DNA of 64,000 nt from Pollenia angustigena (lineage: Eukaryota; Arthropoda; Insecta; Diptera; Polleniidae), in contig OV884059.1 in the NCBI GenBank assembly GCA_930367215.1, positions 243,597,803 through 243,661,802 of the forward strand. Direction: 5' to 3'. Under the pieces are notes generated by a model. That model worked only from the letters and a program-made list of their open reading frames with translations, ran no database searches and was not told the DNA's origin. Position numbers and translations under genes: made by a program. Numbering within the stretch: position 1 is the stretch's first letter; each line of letters begins with the position of its first letter. Shown in pieces: positions 24,760-32,962 of the stretch.

Positions 24760-25554
24760 TTTAAAAATTTTTCTTTCTTAGATCGGTTAAAGTCTTTTTC
24801 GATTATCGAATCGCTCCTTGATTCTTTTCTAACTTTAAGTTATTTTTTTTTTTTGTTTAAAATCCGCAATTTTTAAAAACAAGAAATGAAGTTGCAATTT
24901 TCAAAAGTTCTTAGAAATAATTTTAATTATAAAACGGACAAAATTTAAAAAAAATAAACTTGTGGTTGGCGCATCAATGCAAAGCCAATGTGTATCACTG
25001 CTTTCTATTTGAATAACATAAATTTTTATTTTTGTTTTTATGGTCACCGTAGTTATTGAACAACAATATTGCAAATGTGTGGGTAAATTTGCGTTAACGT
25101 AACGTTCCGTTTACATAGGATTAAATTAAGCCCTTGTGGCATAAGTCAAAATTCAGGTATGCCAACAGATTATCGAAAACATTATTGAACGAACAAAGTA
25201 TCTCATCATATTACACAAGCAATTAAAACCGGCAACTTTTCTTGTATTGAACTCAACTGTTGCATTGTTTGTATTTAATTTTTGCAATTATATTATATCC
25301 TTCACTTTACCAATAATGCAATGTAAGCTTTAAATCTTTAAAAATCGATAAAGTTTTTTTGATTGATAAAGATCAGCTTTTAAAGGGAGCTTTTCGAAGA
25401 AAAACAAGAGACTATTTTAATCTTTAATTGCACTCAATTAAGTGAAATTTGTTTCTCTGTTTTTACGTAAAGCTCTTAAATTTATGTTTGTCTGTGTTCA
25501 TTTCTACAGAAAGTTCAGCAAAATAAAGTCGCACAGAAAAACTAATGCCGAACC
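24760..25554. other. Spacer between the LINE relic and the gypsy element
   Basis: No gene or repeat recognised. Confidence 0.5.
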
Positions 25555-25697
25555 TGTTTATTATTTAGAGATCTTAATAGAATGAATACATTGGTACTTA
25601 AAATTAACTTATATGTCTTACATGTTTGACAGGGTGTGTCATAAATTAGTATAATAATACAATGTGCAGCAGGAGCTTCTTACACTATTATACAACA
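25555..25697 (-). repeat. 3' LTR of the gypsy element
   Basis: It begins TG and ends CA like its partner and shares AGATCTTAATAGAA and CATGTTTGACAGGGTGTGTC with it. It is 143 bp against 170 bp in the other LTR; the difference is a gap of about 27 bp near its left edge plus small changes. The 20-or-so differences over the alignable part suggest an old insertion. Confidence 0.85.
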
Positions 25698-25711
25698 TCT
25701 TCCTCTCTTTT
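25698..25711 (-). other. Polypurine tract
   Basis: The minus-strand sequence AAAAGAGAGGAAGA directly abuts the TG of the 3' LTR, the position where plus-strand DNA synthesis is primed in LTR retrotransposons. Confidence 0.8.
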
Positions 25712-25766
25712 AGATTTTTAAACTAATCAAATTTAATATAATATATATCATATCTGGAAGGAGGAC

Positions 25767-26477
25767 TTATTTTCCTGCCTGTCCTAGTACATAATTACCC
25801 GTACTCTGCGGAATTTCATTTTCTGTTACACTTTCAGTTATATTTACGACTTCATTTGTCATTTCGGGTGTATTATTACTTGTAATTTCATTTGTGTTTT
25901 CAGATTTATTTTCATTTACAATTTCATTGAAGCCTGTTAATGGTTCTGGTTTAAATAAAATATGCTGCTCATTTCTTATATATAATGCACCATCTTTATC
26001 CCTGACAACAAAAGATCTTGGTTCTTTACAGTTCTCCATAACCTCCCCTGAATACCAAACCGAATTTTCGTTCCTTTTGAACATCACTTTATCACCAGGT
26101 TTAATTGGATTTTTCCCTTTAGCACCCTTATTATAATATGCAGCAGATTTCATTGTTTTAGTTTCTAGTTGATTTTGATATTCCTCTCTATTAACCAGTT
26201 TAGGTTGAAAATTTGTTGTAACTAATGGCAACTTGGTGCTTAAGCTTCGGGAAAGTAAAAGTTCCGAAGGACTTGGCATGTTGTCCCTTGGAGTAGTCCT
26301 ATACAGCAATAGAGCTCCACTTTCCTGACATTTACTTAACATTTTCTTCACAGTCTGAATTTCTCTTTCAGCAAGACCATTTGACCGAGGTAAGTAAGGA
26401 CTTGAGGTCCTATGCTCAATCCCCCAATCTTTACAAAAAAAATTCAATTCTTTAGAATTGTATGGTGGACCATTGTC
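25767..26477 (-). pseudogene. Gypsy integrase, second half and C-terminal domain
   Basis: After the in-frame stop at 26478-26480 the frame resumes with DNGPPYNSKELNFFCKDWG, holding the second catalytic Asp. Then follow YLPRSNGLAEREIQTVKKML, holding the catalytic Glu, and a C-terminal DNA-binding part (PIKPGDKVMFKR...VWYSGEV). The spacing fits the D,D-35-E arrangement. The frame ends with an acidic Glu/Asn/Thr-rich tail (ENKSENTNE...). Confidence 0.85.
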
Positions 26478-27145
26478 CTAAATAAAAATTTTTGGTATTC
26501 CATGTCTTGCAAATATTGACTTAAGCTTTACAATAACGTTTCTAGCTGAATAACCATTGTTTAGAATATCAATTTTGAAATATTTCGAATAGTAGTCTAC
26601 CACAATCAAATACTGTTTGTTATCATATTCAAAAATATCACTTCCCACTTTATACCATGGAATGTTGTAAATTTCATGAGGAATCATTTCCTGTTTTGCA
26701 TTTGAAATACGATACTTAAGACATATTTCACAACCCGAAACTATGTTATATATGTCGTTGTATATGTTCGGCCAAAAAATACTTCTACGCGCTTAGCCTT
26801 AACATCTTTGTATGCCCATATGACCCTCGTGTAGCTTTTCTAACATTTGACGATGCATTGATTTCGGAATTAAAATTTGATTACCCTTAAGTATTAAATC
26901 ATCGACAATAGTTAATTCCTCCTTGATTTTGTAGTATGGCACGACATCTTTTCTACACATTTTTGTTGCCTTGGCCAACCCTCCTGGATATAACCTTTGA
27001 TTTTTTGACAAATTTCATCGATATCCATTTGTTGCTTAATATGCTCAACATTCGAAATTCGAAACTCTTCTAATGCCTTTTTTTCAAAGGATTCTAGAAA
27101 GCGTATCAGCAATATACAACAATTCACCTGGTTTATAAAAGACAT
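26478..27145 (-). pseudogene. Gypsy integrase, zinc-binding domain and first catalytic half
   Basis: LHEGHMGIQRC (about 26835-26799) and a later CEIC-type pair, in a shifted frame, form the HHCC zinc domain. The core begins PWYKVGSDIFEYDNKQYLIV (about 26660-26600), with the first catalytic Asp in GSDIF. A TAG at 26478-26480 stops translation directly before the second catalytic Asp. At least one frameshift lies between zinc domain and core. It is the continuation of the RNase H frame upstream. Confidence 0.8.
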
Positions 27146-27668
27146 TTAGGTTATAACATTGCAAGCGCAACATGAATCGTTGTAACCTTAAAGGTATTTT
27201 GTATAACGACTTATTAAATAGAGCCACTAATGGCCTATGGTCTGTTTCTACATTAACCCTATTGCCATAGGTATACTGATGGAATCTTACACAGCCAAAT
27301 ACAATGGCAAATAATTCCTTTTCGATTTGCGAGTAATTGGTCTGAGCGGTTGTCAAAGATGCCGATGCAAAGGCAATAGGATTTTTATCATGTTAAATTG
27401 CCGCCCTTACCGCGAATTTAGACGCATCCATTGTAAGTGTCAATTCCCTATTGGGATTAAAATAAGTTAATACTGGTGTTTTCGTTATTTCCTCTTTTAA
27501 ATTTTTAAACTCTTGGCTATGAACTTCCTCCCAGTGCCACAAAATATCCTTTCCTAAAAGATTTCTTAACTGTTTATTTTTCAATGATAAATTTTCAATA
27601 GACCCTCCAAGATAGTTAACCATGCCCAAAAAGCGTTGGAGTTCACATACATTTTCAGGTATTGGCAT
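27084..27668 (-). pseudogene. Gypsy reverse transcriptase thumb and RNase H
   Basis: The frame from 27668 reads LQRFLGMVNYLGG and later LTLTMDASKFAVRAAI, the start of RNase H with its first catalytic Asp. A TAA at about 27390 interrupts it. The second frame contains NYSQIEKELFAIVFGCVRFH, with the catalytic Glu, and TDHRPL with another catalytic Asp. All core residues I can check are present, and the break is a point nonsense change. Confidence 0.85.
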
Positions 27669-27725
27669 TTCTAAAATCGCTTTAATCTTTTCCCTATCAG
27701 GGCAGACTCCATCTTCATCAAATAC

Positions 27726-28417
27726 ATGACCAATAAAGATTTTGTTATTCGTGCTTAATTTCCAGTTTTTATTCTTGACAAAAACACTTGATATTTATTG
27801 TTGATGGGATAAGCTATTCCTATGCGCATTTCACTGGTTGCTTACGCCAGATCATCAGGAAACTTCATACATAAAGATTTTAGAAAAACTAAAGATATTA
27901 AACCAAATAAAACTGTTAAACGTTTAAGAATTATAGCAACAGTTCTACTTGTAACAATATCAAAGTTTAAACAAAACACATCAACAATAAACAACAGTGG
28001 GTTTATCTCATCTTACATTTCCCCACTACAATTAGTTGAAATTCTCTCAACATTAATTGTAGTTGTAAGCAGGTTAAGAAAAACAAAATAAAAACAACAA
28101 CAACTTACAAAAGATGTTGTCAATTAAGTGTTTTTTCGGCCGTGCACTTGCCTGTTCATTATCAAAAAGTAATTTCAATTTTTGGGAACACAAAATTTTA
28201 ATTTCAAAAGATTTTGTTATTCGTGCTTAATTCCCAGTTTTTATTCTTGACAAAAACACCAGTGAAATGCGCATAGGAATAGCTTATCCCATCAACAATA
28301 AATTTCAAGGGTTTTTGTCAAGAATAAAAACCGGGAATTAAGCACGAATAACAAAATCTTTTGAAATTAAAATTTTGTATTCCCAAAAATTTAAATTACT
28401 TTTTGATGACCAATAAA
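27726..28417. mobile_element. Fold-back-like insertion in the gypsy reverse transcriptase
   Basis: ATGACCAATAAA occurs at 27726-27737 and 28406-28417, flanking a 668-bp insert (27738-28405). With one copy removed the gypsy frame continues through FIGHVFDEDG, which proves the insertion. The insert starts GATTTTGTTATTCGTGC. It carries one 472-bp unit of the repeat also arrayed at 56170-57255, and ends in an inverted partial unit (arms about 28180-28256 and 28310-28390). A duplication of 9-12 bp and palindromic, repeat-built ends resemble fold-back elements; no transposase is present. Confidence 0.75.
27822..28091 (+). CDS. Unknown 89-residue frame in the fold-back-like unit
   Basis: The product is basic with two hydrophobic stretches (LRIIATVLLVTISKF and LVEILSTLIVVVSRL) and a KK/RK-rich character. 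I recognise no family. From codon 9 the same 82-codon span (stop included) is open and without indels in the array copies at 56286-56531 and its repeats. There, however, the codon before it is TAG and the upstream ATG is out of frame. Four of the eight codon differences between the copies are silent. It may be a small protein, an exon, or chance openness in a young repeat. Confidence 0.3.
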   Translation: MRISLVAYARSSGNFIHKDFRKTKDIKPNKTVKRLRIIATVLLVTISKFKQNTSTINNSGFISSYISPLQLVEILSTLIVVVSRLRKTK

Positions 28418-28911
28418 TTTAATTCTGTCCAATAAAAACCTAGACTTTTCCTTATTACATTTTAGGGCGGTCGGCCTTTCAAGCACCTTTCCTAAAATTC
28501 CATTATGTTTCTCAACAGTTTCAGCATGTATCAAAAAATCGTCGATATACATTATCAAACCGGAGCCGCATTAATACCAAATGGCAAACGTAAGAACCTA
28601 TATCTTCCAAAAGGAGTATTGAATGTGCATATTTTAAGAGACTTTTCATCCAATGGCACCATCCAGAAACCACTATTAGCATCTTATGTGCTGAAAAACC
28701 TAGAACCACTTAACCTTGCTTTGCAATCATCAATATTCGAAAACTGGAAATGAGGTCGCAAAATTGCCTTGTTCAAATTTCGAGAATCTAGACATACCCT
28801 CAATTTTCCATTTGGTTTCGATACCAAAACAATGGAACTAACCCACTCCGTTGGTTCCTCAACACGTATAATTACCTTTAATCCGACCATACGATCTAGT
28901 TCAAGTTTCAA
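28418..28911 (-). pseudogene. Gypsy reverse transcriptase, finger and palm part
   Basis: From 28911 the frame holds EWVSSIVLVSKPNGKLRVCL (fingers). A TAA replaces the codon before DANSGFWMVPLDE, which carries the first catalytic Asp. LPFGINAAPV follows, and then a deletion of roughly 20 codons with a frame change. MYIDDFLIHAE comes next, with the catalytic YIDD encoded at 28538-28549. The 668-bp insert begins just after the FIGH block at the left edge. Confidence 0.85.
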
Positions 28912-29199
28912 TGAGTCATGTAACGAAAATGGAATTATTCTTGGTGGGTCTACTACAGGATTTACATCTGGTTTTAAAACTAACTTACATTCATTTTGAA
29001 TTAATCCTAATCCTTCAAAAATGTCTAGATTGCTATCAATGAAATTTTCAGTTGATAGTGTTTTAATTCATTTTAATGGCCAAATCAAGACCTATTATGT
29101 TTTTGCATTTTAAATTCACAATAAAAAATACATCTATGTATTGACTACGAGCATAAAATAATTTAACAACTACTTTCACCACTAAAAGTGTTAATGATT

Positions 29200-29310
29200 G
29201 TGTTTGTATCCTTTAGACATCCAGAATTGAGAAGTCCAAATTTTTCAGACATTTGATGAGATATTATATTAGAATCAGCGCCAGTGTCGACTTAAAATTG
29301 CACCTCTTTA
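29200..29310 (-). pseudogene. Gypsy aspartic protease remnant
   Basis: VDTGADSNIISHQMSEKFGL is readable on the minus strand, with the catalytic DTGA at 29277-29288. A TAA at 29292-29294, two codons before the catalytic Asp, interrupts the frame. Confidence 0.75.
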
Positions 29311-29459
29311 TGCCAATTAAACTCAGGATGTTCCAACCATTTTGCTGACCATAAGACAAGGTTCCCACAAATAAATCATCAGGTTCTTCATTATTTGGAA
29401 ATTGCAAATTTTTTACATAATTTTTTACACTTTGCTGTTGTTGCCCATGGTTGCCATAA

Positions 29460-29512
29460 CCTTGTTGTTGTTGTTGGTGTTGTTGTTGGTGTTATTGTTG
29501 GTGTTGTTGTTG
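29460..29512. repeat. (TTG)n-rich run in the gag-protease junction
   Basis: TTG/GTG triplets on the plus strand encode a Gln/His-rich linker on the minus strand. The run contains an in-frame TAA (plus TTATTG) that breaks it. Confidence 0.7.
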
Positions 29513-29568
29513 TCTATGATCACCATAACTTTTACCACCAGCAGCGCCATTTTGTTTTTGATTTTTTT

Positions 29569-30258
29569 TTAAAAGCACATTTTTAGGTAGTGGCTTTTTC
29601 TATTGCAGCCGTAACAAGTTGCATTTTCGGCAGGACATTTGTTTCTGTGAAACTGACCACATTTAGTACATTTTTGTTTTGTATTCTGTTGAAAGTTCAT
29701 TTTTGAAAAATGCGACTTGCTCTCTAATTCATTCATAGCTAGACCCTCAATTTGACTAGCATTTTCACGAGCGCTTTCAATATTCTTAGCAATTTGTACT
29801 GCTTTATCCAATTTAACATCACTTGCACTCAATAAACGCTCTTTAATGTGTTGCAAATTTGATGAGAGTCCACAAATAAATACATTTTTAACAAGATCTT
29901 TTCTTAATCCCTCAAAATTGCATGTAAGGCTCAGATTTTTTAATGCCGTGATATAATCATCAATTGATTCACCGCCATTTTGTCTTCTTGTAAAAAATGA
30001 ATGGCGTTCTATTGTCAGATTTACTTGCGGTACAAAATAGTTATCAAACAACTTAACTAATTTTGCATATTTGACTTCGGTAAGAACCAAATGGTGTAAT
30101 AATAAGGCTACTTTCCTTGCATCCGGCTCTTCACTTAATTTTGACGCCACCAAAAATATTTGAAAATGACTTAGCCAATTTTTCCACTCAGCAGCCATAT
30201 TGGATGCCTTTAAATTAATTTTGTTAATTCCACTCATGTTCTCACTTTTATTCGACAT
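29569..30258 (-). CDS. gag: Gypsy Gag, nearly intact
   Basis: A 229-residue frame starts MSNKSENMSGINKINLKASN. It ends with two zinc knuckles: CTKCGQFHRNKC, of the irregular form CX2CX3HX3C, and CYGCNRKSHYLKMC, the canonical CX2CX4HX4C. The capsid-like middle contains YFVPQVNLTIERHSFFTRRQ, followed by NGGESIDDYI, typical of Ty3/gypsy Gag. The frame ends two codons after the second knuckle at a TAA. That stop lies at the start of a nine-A run, so a slip in this run may have created it. It is the best-preserved gene of the element. It starts 119 bases inside the primer site. Confidence 0.85.
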   Translation of the reverse strand: MSNKSENMSGINKINLKASNMAAEWKNWLSHFQIFLVASKLSEEPDARKVALLLHHLVLTEVKYAKLVKLFDNYFVPQVNLTIERHSFFTRRQNGGESIDDYITALKNLSLTCNFEGLRKDLVKNVFICGLSSNLQHIKERLLSASDVKLDKAVQIAKNIESARENASQIEGLAMNELESKSHFSKMNFQQNTKQKCTKCGQFHRNKCPAENATCYGCNRKSHYLKMCF

Positions 30259-30376
30259 GTCCTTTTATTCTTTATATATTTTGACTGACTTTTTACTTTA
30301 TTTGACTGACTCTACACTTTATTTTATTTGACTGACTTTTTACTAATTTTATTTTACTTTATTTAATTTGACTGAA

Positions 30377-30394
30377 TTTCCACATCTGACACCA
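30377..30394 (-). other. Primer-binding site, tRNA-Leu type
   Basis: Directly next to the right LTR the minus strand reads TGGTGTCAGATGTGG. This is complementary to the 3' end of insect tRNA-Leu (ending ...CTTCTGACA plus CCA) with one mismatch. It fixes both the element orientation and the LTR border. Confidence 0.75.
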
Positions 30395-30564
30395 TGTTTT
30401 ATAATTATGTATGTAAGTCTATCTTTATTGAGAGATCTTAATAGAAGGAATACATTGGTACTTAAAATTAACTTATATGTCTAACATGTTTGACAGGGTG
30501 TGTCATAAATGAGTAAATTAGTAATACAATGTGCAGCAGGAGCTGCTTACAATATTATACAACA
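30395..30564 (-). repeat. 5' LTR of the gypsy element
   Basis: 170 bp, TG...CA, adjoining the primer site. It should contain the element's promoter, but no motif can be singled out with confidence. Confidence 0.85.
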
Positions 30565-31072
30565 TAACATAGCCGGACAAAATTATACGATGGTCAGTCT
30601 ATTCGATTTTGGGGCTAAAAAGAGTTTTGGTATTGCAAACTTAAGTAGCATTAATTTTTCATATAATATTAAAAAAACTGCATACGATTTTAACGTTTAA
30701 GTAATTTTTGAGTTTGCAAAATTATCTCAAAATTTCTTTATCATTTAAAAAACAGTGAAGTTCAGGTATTGCGAACTTTATAAATGACTTTTTTTTAAAT
30801 AATTAAACTATTTAATATAATTTTTTCATTGTTGTCTTAATAACAGAAATGCTTTTAAGTAAAAGATATTTTAGATGTACAGTACAGTTAAGTTTTAACG
30901 AATAAAGACAAAAACATTTTTTCAACTTATATTAAATAACTTAATTTAAATATAAATAATTTATGTTGTGGTAAACTTAAAAGCTAATTTTACTTCAGTT
31001 TTACACTTGTATAGAAATCCTCATAAAATTTTGTTTTATTTGCATTTAATAAAAAAGTGATTCCCAAATTAT
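30565..31072. other. AT-rich spacer
   Basis: No gene or repeat recognised between the gypsy and the piggyBac element. Confidence 0.5.
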
Positions 31073-31076
31073 TTAA

Positions 31077-32717
31077 CCCTACGGTCAGTAACCAACAAAA
31101 TATACGTTAGTCAATAACCGGGTACCCCGGTACCCCTTTGTAGATTTTTGCACTTTTATATTAGAAAATATTGTTTTTAGTCCAATTACATATAGATAGT
31201 TTTGCAAAATAGGCCAATAATAAATTTCCGTATATAAAAATAATCAAATTATAAAGATTTTTGTTTTAAATCGCTACGCTTTACTTTGTCTTCTGTCGCA
31301 AAGCCATTTGTAGTTATTAAAAGAAGTCGCTAAAGTAAACACATAGCAATTTTTTTGTTCTTCTTTGAAAACGGTGCTTCTTTAAAATGGTTGTAGCTTT
31401 TAAATACTTTAAGCATTTGCTTCTTGCTCTTACATATTTATGTAGGTCGGTTTATAGAAGTATCGCTACTACCCTTGTAGGTATAATAATTTTTAATAAA
31501 AAATTAGGTAAGAATGTCGCGTAAAGTGAAGTTTCCAAAATAAAGCAAATACAAACATTTATCAGATGAAAAAAAGCTAAATATAACTGATCTATTTTTG
31601 ATGATATCGTGGATGATGATCAGTTGTCTTAAATAGTAGACGGTGAAACACCATATACTGGAAATAGAATATGTCTAATGCTGATATTTACGATGAGTCT
31701 TCAGTTGAAAGTGATGCCGGAGTTAATAATTTGCCGTGTGGAAAAAGCACAATTTGTTATCCGATCAAAACTAGAAGTCTTAATATTCTACGGCAACGTT
31801 GTGGGCCTGCAAGATCAACGGTATTGCTTTCAAAAGCTAAAACTTGAGAGTAGATATTGTGGACATAATAGTGCGTCAGACAATCAAAAAAGCAGATGCC
31901 ACATATGCAGTCTACATTGGGACTTACCCAACAAAACCACGACTTAATTGGAAATACGTAACATTAAATGATATGTATGCCTTTACTGAGATTTTAATAA
32001 TGATTCATTCATGTAATGATAATACGAAAGATTTACGTGCCTTCGCATCTTATCCTCTATATCGAGTAACAATGGCCATTAGCAGATTCTGGTCACTGCG
32101 GCGTTTTATACGATTTGACGATGTTAACATCCAGCGAATGCGAATGCGAATCCAGCAAAATTGGGGAATATAGTTTTGTAGATTTTAATGTAAAAAACTG
32201 CTATCCGCTCGATGAGCAAGTATATACCGGGAAATCACCAATGAGTCCAGAGAACCGACAAGGAAAAAGAGTCGTTAAGGATCTAACAGGTCCTCTCCAT
32301 GGTAGTTGGCGCCCCATCACAATAAATAATTTTTTTACCACTCATGATTTAGCGGAACATTCCAATATGCCGATACCAACAAATATAACATTTGAACAAT
32401 AAAAGAGTTGTTAAAAAAAACAAATTTATATGTTTTTTCAATGAAAGTCAAAATAGCCGTGCTAATTTGCAGAGAAAAACAAATAAAACTTGTAGGGGTA
32501 CCGCGGTACCCGGTCATTGACTCGCGTAGGTGTCGAATGTTAAACGGTTTTAAACAAAGATCAGGCTATATATATATATTTTTTTTTCTTTCATAATGTT
32601 TTTTAAGTCCTAAATAGCGACGATTTGGAGTTTCATCGCCACATCTTCATTGTGAAAGAATTGCGAGCATTTCTAAGTTGAAAAAGTTACCCGGGTACCC
32701 GGTTATTGACCGTAGGG
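31077..32717 (+). mobile_element. piggyBac-like element, decayed
   Basis: TTAA flanks both ends (31073-31076, 32718-32721). The terminal repeats match: CCCTACGGTCAGTAACC on the left, and the complement CCCTACGGTCAATAACC on the right. A second inverted block, roughly TCAATAACCGGGTACC near 31114 and GGTACCCGGTCATTGA near 32506, gives the asymmetric internal-repeat layout usual for piggyBac. Two transposase remnants lie inside. Confidence 0.9.
31844..32402 (+). pseudogene. piggyBac-type transposase, internally deleted
   Basis: The first frame contains LNDMYAFTEILIMIHSC, then YPLYRVTMAISRFWSLRRFI and RFDD, the N-terminal part of the DDE_Tnp_1_7 domain. A frame change and a large deletion follow. 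The second frame contains DEQVYTGKSP, VVKDLTGPLHGS and ITINNFFTTHDL. In that last motif the catalytic Asp normally found before NFF/NWF is Asn. The segment with the first catalytic Asp is missing. The product cannot be active. Confidence 0.85.
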
Positions 32718-32839
32718 TTAAACAAATTTATTAGCAAGTTTAATGAAGTAATATCTATTAGCTGTAGATGCATATCTTAGTAAAGCATGGTTGCACTGTA
32801 TTAAATCAAAACGAACAAAAATAAAAATAAAACATTTTT

Positions 32840-32957
32840 ATTCAATAAAGTACATAAGTAATTTCGGTACGTAACGTCACATTGCGTGTGTGACGAATTG
32901 TAACATCACAACAACAGCTACGGCTAAAAGGAATTCACGCTCGGACCATTTTTGTAA
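32840..32957 (-). pseudogene. LINE 3' part left of the Transib insertion
   Basis: On the minus strand the frame continues TLQKWSEREF once the Transib insertion (32963-36630) and one CGTCC copy are removed. An AATAAA (minus) follows near 32845. This is taken to be the 3' end of the non-LTR element whose RNase H lies at 38000-38510. Confidence 0.55.
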
Positions 32958-32962
32958 CGTCC

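Larger units (their letters stand above)
25555..30564 (-). mobile_element. Ty3/gypsy LTR retrotransposon, degenerate
   Basis: Two related LTRs (25555-25697 and 30395-30564), a tRNA-type primer site beside the right LTR and a polypurine tract beside the left LTR define a minus-strand element. Gag, protease, reverse transcriptase, RNase H and integrase appear in the Ty3/gypsy order. Nonsense codons interrupt protease, reverse transcriptase, RNase H and integrase. There is also a deletion before the catalytic YIDD and a 668-bp insertion in the reverse transcriptase. No envelope gene is seen between integrase and the left LTR. No clean target duplication was found. The element is inactive. Confidence 0.9.

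Noticed and set aside
28505..28999. Plus-strand frames of 76-82 codons
   Set aside because: They are antisense to the gypsy reverse transcriptase fingers and palm.
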